NCBI RefSeq assembly: GCF_002953935.1
Contig: NZ_CP026514.1
Coordinates: 2,356,001-2,420,000 of the forward strand
Reading direction: 5' to 3'
Source: Arthrobacter sp. PGP41
GTDB lineage: Bacteria > Actinomycetota > Actinomycetes > Actinomycetales > Micrococcaceae
Length of the DNA: 64,000 nucleotides
The notes beneath the pieces are model-generated. The model had not been told where the DNA came from and ran no database searches. It saw only the letters and a list, made by a program, of their open reading frames with translations. Below, piece by piece: positions 17,533-26,865 of this stretch (positions within the stretch are counted from its first letter, which is position 1; the number at the start of each line of letters is the position of its first letter). The position numbers were made by a program, and so were the translations under genes.

Positions 17533-20211
17533 TTAGCGCCGCGTAATGGCGTCAACAACCGCGGCCAGGGCCTGGCCGACCTTGCCGGCGTCGGTGCCGC
17601 CGCCCTGGGCGACGTCGTCCTTGCCGCCGCCGCCGCCGCCGAGGACACCTGCGGCAAGGCGGACCAGCGCACCGGCCTTGACCCCGGCCTCCCTGGCGGC
17701 CTCATTGGTGGCCACCAGGATCATGGGACGGTCGTTGGCAACGCCGGCAACTGCCACGGTTGCCGGCGCCGAGCCGAGACGGTTGCGCAGGTCCAGCGCC
17801 AGGCCGCGAAGATCGTCGGCCCCACTGACCTGGCCGGCGTCATGGGCGATGACGCTCACGCCTGCCGCGTCCTTGGCGCTGCCGGCCAGCTGTGCAGCCG
17901 AGGCGGCCAACTGCTCCTTGCGGAGGCGGTCCAGCTCCTTCTCCGTGGCCTTGAGCTTGGCCAGGGTGGCGGAAATCCGGTCGGCCAGCTGGCCAGAGGG
18001 CACTTTGAGGAGCTCGGTCAGCTCGGTCACCAGCGCGCGTTCGGCGGCAAGGTGCCGGAAGGCGTCCATACCCACGAAGGCCTCCACGCGGCGGTTTCCG
18101 GACCCCACGGACTGCTCACCCAGCAGCGAAAGGCTTCCGATCAGGGAGGTGTTGGGCACGTGGGTGCCGCCGCACAGCTCGCGGGACCATGCGCCGTCGA
18201 TCTCCACCACGCGCACTTCGCTGCCATAGTTTTCACCGAACAGCGCCATGGCGCCGAGGGCCTTGGCCTCCGCCAGGCCCATCACCTTGGTCTCCACCCG
18301 GAAGTTGTTCCGGATGGCCAGGTTGGAGACTTCCTCGATCTCGGACCGGGTTGCCGTGCTCAGCCCCTCGCCCCAGGCGAAGTCGAAGCGCAGGTAGCCG
18401 GCCTTGTTGAAGGAACCGCGCTGCGTGGCTTCAGGGCCGAGGATCTGGTGGAGTGCGGCGTGCACGATGTGCGTGCCGGTGTGGGCCTGTTCGGCGGCGT
18501 GCCGGCGTTCACGGTCGACGGCGGCGCGGACCAGCGAGTCCGACCCGATTTCGCCCTCGCGGACGATCGCCTTGTGCACGCTCAGGCCTTTAAGGGGCCG
18601 CTGGACGTCGAGGACCTCGACGACGAAGCCGTCACCGGTGATGAGGCCGGTGTCTGCGGCCTGGCCGCCTGCTTCCGCGTAGAACGGGGTCTCGGAGAGC
18701 ACCAGCTCGATTTCGTCACCCGTGGAGGCCTGCTGGACCGGGCGGCCTCCCGTGAGGATGCCGCGGACCCGGGATTCGCCGTCGAGCTCCGTGTAGCCGG
18801 TGAAGACCGTCTCACCCTGGGCCAGGATGTCCTGGAACGCGCTGAGGTCTGCGTGGCCGCCCTTCTTGCCCTTGGCATCCGCCTGGGCGCGCTTGCGCTG
18901 TTCCTGCATGAGGCTGCGGAACGCCGCCTCATCCACTTTGAGCCCGGCTTCTTCTGCCATTTCCAGGGTCAGGTCGATAGGGAACCCGTAGGTGTCGTGC
19001 AGGGTGAAGGCGTCCTCGCCGGACAGCGGCTTGTCGGCGGCCTTGGACACCTTCACTGCATCCTCGAGCCGGGCAGTGCCGGAAGCGATGGTGCGCAGGA
19101 AGGCCTTCTCCTCCGCGTAGGCGATGCGGCTGATCCTGGCGAAGTCGGTCTCAACCACGGGGTAGACGCCCTTCATGGCGTCGCGGGAGGCGGGCAGCAG
19201 TTCGGGCAGGCAGGCCTGTTCCACGCCGAGGAGGCGCATGGATCGGACGGCACGGCGGATGAGCCGGCGCAGGACGTAGCCGCGGCCCTCGTTGGAGGGG
19301 GTCACGCCGTCGGAGATGAGCATCAGCGCCGAGCGGATGTGGTCTGCGACCACGCGCATGCGCACGTCGTCCGTGTGGTGCGGGTCGTCGTCGGACTCGG
19401 CGGACGTGTACTCCCTGCCGGAGAGTTCGGCGGCCTTGTCGATCACGGGGCGGACCTGGTCCGTCTCGTACATGTTCTCGACGCCCTGCAGGATCATGGC
19501 CAGGCGCTCCATGCCCAGGCCGGTGTCGATATTGCGCTTGGGCAGCTCGCCCACGACGTCGAAGTCTTCCTTCGAACGCACATTTTCGATCTGGTACTGC
19601 ATGAACACGAGGTTCCAGATCTCGATGTAGCGGGTTTCGTCCGCCAGTGGCCCGCCCTCGACGCCGTATGCGGGGCCGCGGTCGTAGTAGATTTCGGAGC
19701 AGGGGCCGGCAGGGCCGGGCTGGCCGGTGTGCCAGTAGTTGTCCGCCTTGCCCATTTTCTGGATGCGCTCGGCGGGGACGCCGGTGTTCTTCAGCCATAG
19801 TTCCTTGGCTTCGTCGTCCTCCTCGTAGACCGTCACCCACAGGCGCTCAGGCGCCAGGCCATAGCCGCCGTCGTCAACGCTCTTGGTGAGCAGTTCCCAG
19901 GCGAACTTGATGGCGTCTTCCTTGAAGTAATCCCCGAAGGAGAAGTTGCCGCACATCTGGAAGAAGGTTCCGTGGCGGGCAGTCTTGCCCACTTCCTCGA
20001 TATCACCGGTGCGGATGCACTTCTGCACGCTGACGGCGCGTGAGTAGGGTGCTTCCTCCCTGGCCGTCAGGTAGGGAATGAACGGCACCATGCCGGCAAC
20101 CGTGAACAGCAGCGAGGGGTCGCTCGAAACCAACGATGCGGAGGGAACCGCGGTGTGGCCCTTGCTGACAAAAAAGTCCACCCAGCGCTTTGTGATCTCC
20201 TGCGACTTCAT
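17533..20211 (-). CDS. alaS: alanine--tRNA ligase
   Basis: The 892-residue class II synthetase charges tRNA-Ala. The N-terminal catalytic core begins EITKRWVDFFVSKGHT. The editing domain has the zinc motifs HTGTHIVHAAL and CGGTHVPNTS. The C-terminal DHHA1/C-Ala domain ends in the glycine-rich VLGGGGGGKDD. Full domain set and normal length. It is the first large gene of the alaS-ruvX-mltG-aro transcript and follows two small membrane-associated genes. No T-box is seen upstream. Confidence 0.98.
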   Translation of the reverse strand: MKSQEITKRWVDFFVSKGHTAVPSASLVSSDPSLLFTVAGMVPFIPYLTAREEAPYSRAVSVQKCIRTGDIEEVGKTARHGTFFQMCGNFSFGDYFKEDAIKFAWELLTKSVDDGGYGLAPERLWVTVYEEDDEAKELWLKNTGVPAERIQKMGKADNYWHTGQPGPAGPCSEIYYDRGPAYGVEGGPLADETRYIEIWNLVFMQYQIENVRSKEDFDVVGELPKRNIDTGLGMERLAMILQGVENMYETDQVRPVIDKAAELSGREYTSAESDDDPHHTDDVRMRVVADHIRSALMLISDGVTPSNEGRGYVLRRLIRRAVRSMRLLGVEQACLPELLPASRDAMKGVYPVVETDFARISRIAYAEEKAFLRTIASGTARLEDAVKVSKAADKPLSGEDAFTLHDTYGFPIDLTLEMAEEAGLKVDEAAFRSLMQEQRKRAQADAKGKKGGHADLSAFQDILAQGETVFTGYTELDGESRVRGILTGGRPVQQASTGDEIELVLSETPFYAEAGGQAADTGLITGDGFVVEVLDVQRPLKGLSVHKAIVREGEIGSDSLVRAAVDRERRHAAEQAHTGTHIVHAALHQILGPEATQRGSFNKAGYLRFDFAWGEGLSTATRSEIEEVSNLAIRNNFRVETKVMGLAEAKALGAMALFGENYGSEVRVVEIDGAWSRELCGGTHVPNTSLIGSLSLLGEQSVGSGNRRVEAFVGMDAFRHLAAERALVTELTELLKVPSGQLADRISATLAKLKATEKELDRLRKEQLAASAAQLAGSAKDAAGVSVIAHDAGQVSGADDLRGLALDLRNRLGSAPATVAVAGVANDRPMILVATNEAAREAGVKAGALVRLAAGVLGGGGGGKDDVAQGGGTDAGKVGQALAAVVDAITRR

Positions 20212-20381
20212 GAGCTGTTACGTACCCTTCTTGCTCCGCGCGCTGTCCGGCGCGGAGGTTCTTTCGCGTGGCGGTTCCCGTAGGTATACGGTTCCCGCCG
20301 GTGTTGTTATAACGTTTGGCGCCGCCGCATCGTGCGGTCGGCAGGCAGCAGGCCAGCGTGGTGCAGGCCCGCCAGGTGTGG

Positions 20382-20624
20382 TCAGCGGCGGACCAGGTCT
20401 TCCGATTCGACGCCGAGCGCGGCCCGGAGGTCGGTCTCGCGCTCACGCATCCCGGCGCGGACGGCGTCGGCGAAGTCGTAGACGCCGTCTGCGAGCCGGT
20501 TTACCGCGCGGTTGAGGCCCTCCGGGCCAAGCGTGGACTGCATGCTGGCCTGCACTTCGGTCACCTTGCGGAAGGCGATCACTCCGATGGCTACGCCAAT
20601 TCCCATCCAGACAAGTCGTTTCAT
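20382..20624 (-). CDS. small DUF6167-type membrane-anchored protein
   Basis: The 80-residue protein has an N-terminal hydrophobic segment (WMGIGVAIGVIAF) followed by an amphipathic helical region ending in acidic and basic residues. In actinobacteria a gene of this type commonly sits between the DUF948 gene and alaS, exactly as here, with 17 bp to the DUF948 gene. No biochemical role is known. ATG 20624 is preceded by GGAGAAC-like bases. I recognise it by context and size more than by motif. Confidence 0.7.
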   Translation of the reverse strand: MKRLVWMGIGVAIGVIAFRKVTEVQASMQSTLGPEGLNRAVNRLADGVYDFADAVRAGMRERETDLRAALGVESEDLVRR

Positions 20625-20641
20625 TTTTAGTTCTCCGGAAT

Positions 20642-21016
20642 TCAGCGGCTGCGGCGGCCGGCAGCGGGTTTCTTGCGGTTGGCGAACGCGGTGCGGACAC
20701 CGTAGCTGAAAGCTGCCACCTTGATGAGCGGGGATCCGACGGTGGCGGCCACAAGCGAGGACAGCGCCGACAGGTTGGCGGAGGCGTCCGAAACGTTGGA
20801 CGAGATGCCGTCCACTTTCTTCAGCTGCTGGTTGGTGGTGGACACGGTGGCCGTGACTTCGTCCATCAGGGGCGTGGCGCCGTCGCTCAGGGACCGGATG
20901 GCCGTGCGCACTTCGTCAAGTACTTTGCCCAGCTTCACGATGGGCACCGCGAGCAGCAGCACCAGGAGCGCAAACACCCCGGCAGCGATCAGGCCGGCAA
21001 TATCGCCACCAGACAT
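20642..21016 (-). CDS. DUF948 domain-containing protein
   Basis: The 124-residue protein has one N-terminal membrane helix (GLIAAGVFALLVLLLAVPIV) and a heptad-like helical domain (LGKVLDEVRTAIRSL...VTATVSTTNQQLKKV) typical of DUF948, then a basic tail with KKPAAGRRSR. It resembles a membrane-anchored coiled-coil stalk facing the cytoplasm or outside. It is upstream of DUF6167 and alaS and downstream of rpsD, behind the rpsD terminator. Function unknown. Confidence 0.8.
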   Translation of the reverse strand: MSGGDIAGLIAAGVFALLVLLLAVPIVKLGKVLDEVRTAIRSLSDGATPLMDEVTATVSTTNQQLKKVDGISSNVSDASANLSALSSLVAATVGSPLIKVAAFSYGVRTAFANRKKPAAGRRSR

Positions 21017-21112
21017 AGACGTTTCATCTCCTCGAAATTCCGTGGTTCATGTCATCAGCGGATGCGTCAGCAAAACGTGTTTCCGCGGATGTCCCCCAAG
21101 TACCTTACATAC

Positions 21113-21146
21113 AAAGAAGCCCGCGGCGCTTGCCACGGGCTTCTTT
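21113..21146 (-). terminator. terminator after rpsD
   Basis: AAAGAAGCCCG / CGGGCTTCTTT form a perfect 11-bp stem with a 12-base loop. On the minus strand the stem ends in TTT followed by GTATG. It separates rpsD from the DUF948-alaS transcript. Confidence 0.85.
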
Positions 21147-21163
21147 GGATACGCTGCTGGGAT

Positions 21164-21790
21164 TTAGCGTGCGTAGAATTCGACGACGAGCTGCTCTTCG
21201 CAGGTCACGGGGACCTCGGAGCGCTTGGGGCGGCGGACCAGGCGGGCCTGCAGGGCCTCCAGCTTGACGTCCAGGTAGGCCGGGACGGCGGGCAGGACGT
21301 CGCGGTGGGCACCGGCTGCTGCAACCTGGAGCGGAACCATGGTTTCGCTGCGGGTGTGGACGTGGACCAGCTGGCCCTCGCCGACGCGGAACGACGGGCG
21401 GTCAACGCGGACGCCGTCAACCATGATGTGGCGGTGCACAACAAGCTGGCGGGCCTGGGCGATGGTGCGGGCGAAACCGGCACGCAGGACCAGGGCGTCA
21501 AGGCGCATTTCGAGCAGTTCGATGAGGTTTTCACCGGTCAGGCCCTTGGTGCGGCGGGCTTCTTCGAAGGCACGGGTCATCTGTGCTTCGCGGATGCCGT
21601 ACTGGGCGCGCAGGCGCTGCTTTTCGCGGAGGCGTACGGCGTAGTCGGAGTCCTGCTTCTTGCGGGCACGGCCATGCTCACCGGGGCCGTACGGGCGGCG
21701 CTCCATGTACTTGGCGGCCTTGGGGGTCAGAGCGATGCCGAGGGACCGCGAGAGGCGGGCCTGACGGCGAGCACGAGTGTTGTTAGCCAC
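21164..21790 (-). CDS. rpsD: 30S ribosomal protein S4
   Basis: The 208-residue primary 16S rRNA-binding protein of the small subunit. It begins MANNTRARRQARLSRSLG and has the S4 RNA-binding domain RLDALVLRAGFARTIAQARQ and HRHIMVDGVRVDRPS. The N-terminal four-cysteine zinc motif is absent (C-minus form). In actinobacteria rpsD is often a stand-alone gene rather than part of the alpha operon, as here. The 170-bp upstream gap could carry an autoregulatory S4-binding leader, not proven. Confidence 0.98.
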   Translation of the reverse strand: MANNTRARRQARLSRSLGIALTPKAAKYMERRPYGPGEHGRARKKQDSDYAVRLREKQRLRAQYGIREAQMTRAFEEARRTKGLTGENLIELLEMRLDALVLRAGFARTIAQARQLVVHRHIMVDGVRVDRPSFRVGEGQLVHVHTRSETMVPLQVAAAGAHRDVLPAVPAYLDVKLEALQARLVRRPKRSEVPVTCEEQLVVEFYAR

Positions 21791-21945
21791 TTGTGTCCTT
21801 CCAATATCTGCGGTGTGTCAGTGTTACTGGCCTCCACGATGGAGAGCATCGGCCAACCGCTGCCTTTTGCTACTGGGCACAGGGCATAACCAACTCGAAG
21901 TAATTCGGGGGGATTGTGCGTCCGTGCCTTGCCAGACAAACATCT

Positions 21946-21951
21946 ATCCTA
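21946..21951 (-). promoter_or_regulatory. candidate rpsD -10 element
   Basis: The complement of ATCCTA reads TAGGAT, a match to TAnnnT, in a region otherwise free of genes. It would give a leader of about 150 bases before rpsD. No good -35 is seen at 17 bases. Confidence 0.3.
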
Positions 21952-21960
21952 CCACGGCGG

Positions 21961-23382
21961 TTACTTGCCCCGGACGATCTTCCGCAGCCGCTCCAGGCGC
22001 ACCGCAATGTCCCGCTCCGCTCCGTTGGCCGTGGGCTGGTAGTAGTCCCTCCCCACGAGGTCGTCCGGGGGATACTGCTGGGTGGCTACTCCGTGCGGGG
22101 CGTCGTGGGCGTACTTGTACCCCAGGCCATGGCCAAGCTGCTTGGAACCCGGGTAGTGCGCGTCCCGCAGGTGCGCGGGGATGCCGTTTCCCAGGCCTGC
22201 CCGGACGTCGGCGATGGCCTTGTTGACGCCCATGTAGGCGGCATTGGACTTGGGGGCGGTTGCCAGGTGCACCACGGCCTCGGCAAGGATGATGCGGCCC
22301 TCCGGCATTCCGATCAGCTGCACGGCCTGGGCCGCTGCCACGGCTGTCTGCAGGGCAGTGGGATCGGCCATTCCCACATCCTCGGCCGCGGAAATCACGA
22401 TCCTCCGGGCAATGAAGCGCGGGTCCTCCCCCGCCTCCAGCATGCGTGCCAGGTAGTGGAGGGCGGCGTCCACGTCAGAACCGCGGATGGACTTGATGAA
22501 GGCGCTGATGACGTCGTAGTGCTGGTCGCCGGCACGGTCATACCGGACGGCGGCAACGTCCAGGGCACGCTCGGTATGTTTGAGTTCGACGGCGGCAGGC
22601 CCCTCCCCCGCATCGTCCGCATCCCCGAACGCAACGCCGGCTGCCGCTTCCAGTGCCGTCAAGGCACGGCGGGCATCACCCCCGGACAGCCTTACGAGGT
22701 GGTCCAGTGCTTCCTCAGTGAGGTCCACTTTCCCGTTCAGGCCGCGAGGATCTGCAACGGCGCGCTGGATCAGTCCTTCGATGTCCGCGTCGGTGAGTGG
22801 CTTCAGGGTCAGCAGCAGGGAACGGGACAAGAGCGGCGAAACCACCGAAAACGAGGGGTTCTCGGTGGTGGCCGCCACCAGGACCACCCAGCGGTTTTCC
22901 ACCCCGGGTAGCAGGGCATCCTGCTGGGCTTTGTTGAAGCGGTGGATCTCGTCGAGGAAGAGCACGGTGGTGGTCTTGTACAGGTCCCGGGCGGTGAGGG
23001 CATCGTCCATCACCCGCCGCACGTCCTTGACGCCTGCGGTGATGGCGGAAAGTTCAACGAACTTCCGGCCCGGTCCCCTGGCAATCACATGGGCAAGGGT
23101 GGTCTTGCCGGTTCCGGGAGGGCCCCAGAGAATGAGCGACGTGGGTCCTGCCGGGCCGGCTGTATCGGCTCCCGCACCGGCAGCGAGCTGGCGCAGGGGT
23201 GACCCCTGACCCAGCAGGTGTTGCTGGCCCACCACCTCATCAAGGGTGCGGGGACGCATCCGGACGGCAAGCGGGCCGCGCGGGGAAGCGCCTCCTCCCC
23301 CGGCAGCCCGCCCGGCGGCAGGAGCAGCACTGCCGCCGTCGTCGTCATCATTGCCGGGCCCATGCCCGAAGAGATCTTCCAC
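21961..23382 (-). CDS. rarA: replication-associated recombination protein A (RarA/MgsA AAA+ ATPase)
   Basis: The 473-residue AAA+ clamp-loader-like ATPase acts at stalled replication forks. Walker A is GPPGTGKTT, Walker B is LFLDEIHRF followed by [10 protein letters not shown], sensor 1 is ATTENPSF, and the C-terminal tetramerisation region holds [19 protein letters not shown]. The N-terminal 40 residues are Gly/Asp-rich and variable. It is transcribed away from the acVLRF1 gene, 69 bp apart. It resembles RuvB (38850) only in the ATPase core. Confidence 0.95.
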   Translation of the reverse strand: MEDLFGHGPGNDDDDGGSAAPAAGRAAGGGGASPRGPLAVRMRPRTLDEVVGQQHLLGQGSPLRQLAAGAGADTAGPAGPTSLILWGPPGTGKTTLAHVIARGPGRKFVELSAITAGVKDVRRVMDDALTARDLYKTTTVLFLDEIHRFNKAQQDALLPGVENRWVVLVAATTENPSFSVVSPLLSRSLLLTLKPLTDADIEGLIQRAVADPRGLNGKVDLTEEALDHLVRLSGGDARRALTALEAAAGVAFGDADDAGEGPAAVELKHTERALDVAAVRYDRAGDQHYDVISAFIKSIRGSDVDAALHYLARMLEAGEDPRFIARRIVISAAEDVGMADPTALQTAVAAAQAVQLIGMPEGRIILAEAVVHLATAPKSNAAYMGVNKAIADVRAGLGNGIPAHLRDAHYPGSKQLGHGLGYKYAHDAPHGVATQQYPPDDLVGRDYYQPTANGAERDIAVRLERLRKIVRGK

Positions 23383-23451
23383 ATAGATAGGCTACTTCCA
23401 GTTCACCTCCCGGTTTCGCCGGAAGTTACGCCAGCTAGCGAAGGGTTGCCC

Positions 23452-24120
23452 ATGTCCGTGCACTCCACCGGCGCAGCCACGCCGCCGTCCGTGCGGACCG
23501 CTTTTGTCCCCGGCGACCGGCTGGCCGGATGGGCAGGGCGGTTCGGTGCGGCGCACGGCGGATATGTGCTGAGCGATGACGACGACGGGTTGCGGCTGAT
23601 TGCCGCGGACGGCGCCGAAGCATTACTGCAGCCGCCGTGGCCGGTTGACGGCCGGCCCGGCCGTGGGACGGATGCCCTTGAGCGGCTCGCCTCCCTCGCG
23701 TCACAGCCGCGCAGGCTTGGCCTCCTGCTGGTCCGCCGTGGAGGATACGGCGTAGCGGTGGTGGGTGAGGGCGTGGTCCTGGCCTCCAAAGTGGGCAGCA
23801 CCTATGTGCAGTCCCGGACCGCCGCGGGCGGCCAGTCGCAGCAGCGGTTCGCACGCCGGCGGGGCAACCAGGCGGACGCACTGGTGGGTGTTGTGGCCGA
23901 GCATGCCGGACGGGTGTTCAGCAGCGCGTCCTTTGAATACGTGGTTCCCGGGGGCGACAGGGCGTTGGCGGGCCTCGTCCTTGAGCACCCTGCCCTGAAG
24001 GACTATGCAAAGTTGCCGCGGCTGGCCGCCCTTGATGTTCCGGATCCCAAGGCTGCGGTGCTTCAGAAGGCGGCGGCGGACGCGTGCGCGGTCCGGATCC
24101 AGGTGACAGACCCTTCCTGA
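23452..24120 (+). CDS. acVLRF1-type peptidyl-tRNA hydrolase / release factor-like protein
   Basis: The 222-residue protein matches the actinobacterial VLRF1 group (Vms1-like release factor 1). A beta-rich core contains LLLVRRGGYGVAVV and VGSTYVQSRTAAGGQSQQRF; the GGQ/QRF loop is where Vms1/eRF1-like proteins place the glutamine for peptidyl-tRNA hydrolysis. These proteins are thought to free peptidyl-tRNA from stalled large subunits; the bacterial members are largely uncharacterised. ATG 23452 has GAAGGG upstream; the open frame continues 5' into rarA antisense. It converges with the GNAT gene, one base apart. Confidence 0.75.
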   Translation: MSVHSTGAATPPSVRTAFVPGDRLAGWAGRFGAAHGGYVLSDDDDGLRLIAADGAEALLQPPWPVDGRPGRGTDALERLASLASQPRRLGLLLVRRGGYGVAVVGEGVVLASKVGSTYVQSRTAAGGQSQQRFARRRGNQADALVGVVAEHAGRVFSSASFEYVVPGGDRALAGLVLEHPALKDYAKLPRLAALDVPDPKAAVLQKAAADACAVRIQVTDPS

Positions 24121-24121
24121 G

Positions 24122-24904
24122 TCAGCAGCCCGTAAGTGCGCGCCGTGGCCGCTGCTGGCGGTAAAGATAGCGGCCGGTTTCCTCGAATCCGGCCTGCTGG
24201 TAGAGCTGGCGGGCGGCGGAGTTGGCCGCCGTGACCAGCAACCAGAAGTTTTCCAGGTTGCGGGCAGTTCCTTCGGCAAGAAGCGCCCGGAGCACCATCG
24301 TCGCATAGCCGCGGCGGCGTGCCGATGGGGAGGTGGCCATGCAATAGATTCCTCCGGTGCCGTGCACCATGGCGAGGCGGCCGACGGCGGCGGGGACGCC
24401 GTCGTCGTCCCTCACGAGGGCATACAGCGACAGGCAGCCTGTGAGGATGGTGCGCGCCGTCTCCCGCTCGGCCGCCCCGCCGCGGCCGTCCACGCTCCAC
24501 CAGAGGTGCAGCCACTCCTCGTCCGGACCGTCCGAAACCTCTACCGGAGCGGTCCCGGAAATTTGGAGGCCGTTCCCGGAATTCCGGGACATGATCAGGG
24601 TTTCCGACTGCCGGGTGAACCCTTCGGCGTCCAGGACGTGGTGCAGCCGGGCGCTGGCGGGGGTGTCCGTCATCTGGAAAATGAGCGGCAACCGCCGCTC
24701 CCGGTACCACTGCGCCGCCTCGCGCAAAGCCGCCAAGGGCTCCACGGCAGTGTTCCTGGGCCACACCGAGTTCGCCCGCTGGATGACGCCGGCCGCAGCA
24801 CGGAGCACCCACTCCCCCGTGTCCCGGCGATCAACGGCAGGCCAGGCAGCATCCATGAGCATTTCGAAAGCGCCGGCCTGCTGACCGGGGAGGCTGTGCA
24901 CCAC
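24122..24904 (-). CDS. GNAT-family N-acetyltransferase
   Basis: The roughly 260-residue protein has a C-terminal GNAT domain with the acetyl-CoA loop SARRRGYATMVL and a following NSAARQLYQQAGFEETGRY, typical for the last helix-strand. The N-terminal half looks like a degenerate second GNAT-like unit. The substrate is unknown. The open frame reaches 25021 across the aspS terminator, so I place the start at GTG 24904, which has AAAAGGA six bases upstream (24911-24917); GTG 24901 is equally possible. Confidence 0.75.
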   Translation of the reverse strand: MVHSLPGQQAGAFEMLMDAAWPAVDRRDTGEWVLRAAAGVIQRANSVWPRNTAVEPLAALREAAQWYRERRLPLIFQMTDTPASARLHHVLDAEGFTRQSETLIMSRNSGNGLQISGTAPVEVSDGPDEEWLHLWWSVDGRGGAAERETARTILTGCLSLYALVRDDDGVPAAVGRLAMVHGTGGIYCMATSPSARRRGYATMVLRALLAEGTARNLENFWLLVTAANSAARQLYQQAGFEETGRYLYRQQRPRRALTGC

Positions 24905-24925
24905 TGGGATTCCTTTTCGGATAAG

Positions 24926-24959
24926 CCTGAAGGCCCTCCCGTCCGGGAGAGCCTTCAGG
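24926..24959 (-). terminator. terminator after aspS
   Basis: CCTGAAGGC and CTCCC pair with GGGAG and GCCTTCAGG across a two- to four-base loop with one bulge. On the minus strand it is followed by a weak CTTAT, just before the GNAT ribosome site. Confidence 0.7.
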
Positions 24960-24977
24960 TCAAACGGGCTAAAAGAC

Positions 24978-26756
24978 TTACTTGCCCCCTGCCGGCTTGG
25001 ACTCCGGCTTGAAGTCCACACCGGCTTCCTTGCGCTGCTGGGGCGTGATCGGGGCGGGGGCCGCGGTCAGGGGATCGTAACCGTTGCCGGTCTTGGGGAA
25101 GGCAATAACGTCGCGGATGGACTCAACCCCTGCCAGCAGTGCAACCACGCGGTCCCAGCCAAACGCGATGCCGCCGTGCGGAGGGGCACCGTACTTGAAG
25201 CCTTCCAGGAGGAAGCCAAACTTGGTCTGGGCATCTTCCCTGTCGAGGCCCATCAGCTCGAATACCCGTTCCTGGACGTCGCGCTCGTGGATACGGATGG
25301 ATCCGCCGCCGATTTCGTGGCCGTTGCAGACGATGTCGTAGGCGTAGGACAGCGCTGATTCCGGGTCCTTGTCAAAGGTTTCCAGGAACTCGGGCTTGGG
25401 CGATGTGAAGGCGTGGTGGACGGCAGTCCACTTGCCGGCGCCGACGGCCACGTCACCGGAAGCCACGGCCGCTGCTGCGGGTTCGAACATGGGTGCGTCA
25501 ACCACCCAGCAGAAGGCCCAGGCGCTGGGGTCGATCAGGCCGGTACGGTGTCCGATTTCCACGCGTGCTGCGCCGAGCAGTGCCCGTGCCGCAGGCTTCT
25601 CGCCGGCGGCGAAGAAGATGCAGTCGCCGGGCTTGGCGCCTACTGCATCCGCCAGGCCGGCGCGCTCGGTGTCGGTCAGGTTCTTGGCCACCGGACCGGC
25701 GAGTTCACCGTCTTCCTTGAACAGGACATAGGCAAGGCCCTTGTGGCCGCGCTGCTTGGCGAATTCCTGCCAGCCGTCCAAGGTCCGGCGCGGCTGGGAG
25801 GCGCCGCCGGGCATCACGACGGCACCAACGTAAGGCGCCTTGAACACACCAAAGTTGGTGTCCTTGAAGAATTCCGTGAGCTCGGTGAGCTCCACCCCGA
25901 AGCGGAGGTCGGGCTTATCCGAGCCGTACCGGGCCATGGCGTCCGCGTAGGTGATCCGCTGGATCGGAGTGGGGATCTCGACGTCGATCAGCTTCCAGAG
26001 CGCCTTGAGGATGTTTTCGCCGAGGGCAATGATGTCGTCCTGGTCCACGAAGCTCGCTTCGATGTCCAGCTGGGTGAACTCCGGCTGCCGGTCGGCGCGG
26101 AAGTCCTCATCGCGGTAGCAGCGGGCAATCTGGTAGTACTTCTCAAAGCCGCCCACCTGCAGGAGCTGCTTGAACAGCTGCGGGGACTGCGGAAGGGCGT
26201 ACCAGGAACCCGGTGCCAGGCGCGCCGGGACCACGAAGTCGCGGGCGCCCTCGGGGGTTGACCGGGTGAGGGTGGGGGTTTCAACCTCCACGAAGCCGTC
26301 CTTGTGCAGCAAGTCGCGGGCCACCCGGTTCGCCTCGGAACGCAGCCGGAGGTTTCGGGCGGGACCGGGCCGGCGCAGGTCCAGGTAGCGGTGCTTCAGG
26401 CGCGCTTCCTCGCCCACTTCAACGTGCTCATCGATCTGGAACGGCAGCGGCTCGGAGGTGTTGAGGATAACCACCTTGTCCGCCATGACCTCGATCTCGC
26501 CGGTGGCCAGGGCGGGGTTCTCGTTGCCCTCGGGGCGCTTGGAGACGGTGCCGGTGACCTGCAGGACATACTCGTTGCGCAGGCCGTGGAAGACTTCTTC
26601 CTCGCGGACCACGACCTGGGCCACGCCGGAAGCATCGCGCAGGTCCACGAAGGCCACACCACCGTGATCACGACGGCGGCCCACCCAGCCGGCCAGGGTT
26701 ACGGTTTGTCCAATGTGCTCGGAACGAAGGGATCCGAGGTCATGTGTGCGCAGCAC
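24978..26756 (-). CDS. aspS: aspartate--tRNA ligase
   Basis: The 592-residue bacterial-type AspRS has an N-terminal OB fold ([21 protein letters not shown]), motif 2 in [17 protein letters not shown], the GAD insertion domain (about 290-420) and motif 3 [13 protein letters not shown]. It charges tRNA-Asp and, in organisms using GatCAB, may also charge tRNA-Asn; I cannot tell which from the sequence. The Lys/Pro-rich C-terminal tail ([10 protein letters not shown]) is short. It is divergent from the permease gene with a 109-bp spacer. Confidence 0.97.
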   Translation of the reverse strand: MLRTHDLGSLRSEHIGQTVTLAGWVGRRRDHGGVAFVDLRDASGVAQVVVREEEVFHGLRNEYVLQVTGTVSKRPEGNENPALATGEIEVMADKVVILNTSEPLPFQIDEHVEVGEEARLKHRYLDLRRPGPARNLRLRSEANRVARDLLHKDGFVEVETPTLTRSTPEGARDFVVPARLAPGSWYALPQSPQLFKQLLQVGGFEKYYQIARCYRDEDFRADRQPEFTQLDIEASFVDQDDIIALGENILKALWKLIDVEIPTPIQRITYADAMARYGSDKPDLRFGVELTELTEFFKDTNFGVFKAPYVGAVVMPGGASQPRRTLDGWQEFAKQRGHKGLAYVLFKEDGELAGPVAKNLTDTERAGLADAVGAKPGDCIFFAAGEKPAARALLGAARVEIGHRTGLIDPSAWAFCWVVDAPMFEPAAAAVASGDVAVGAGKWTAVHHAFTSPKPEFLETFDKDPESALSYAYDIVCNGHEIGGGSIRIHERDVQERVFELMGLDREDAQTKFGFLLEGFKYGAPPHGGIAFGWDRVVALLAGVESIRDVIAFPKTGNGYDPLTAAPAPITPQQRKEAGVDFKPESKPAGGK

Positions 26757-26865
26757 AGCACGCCTTTCTGCGGGGTTACAGCGGGAAGTCGATCGGGAAG
26801 TTCAATAGGATCGTTGCAGGAACGATTCCGTTCGAGTTTACCCGCTGCCAAGGGACTGTCACCGC

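Noticed and set aside
17530-19800. 756-residue plus-strand open frame
   Set aside because: It is the antisense of alaS; the GC-rich third positions of alaS keep this frame open. The composition (Gly/Arg/His-rich) has no family signature.
24905-25021. N-terminal extension of the GNAT protein
   Set aside because: It would run across the aspS terminator and the end of aspS. GTG 24904 with AAAAGGA upstream is a better start.
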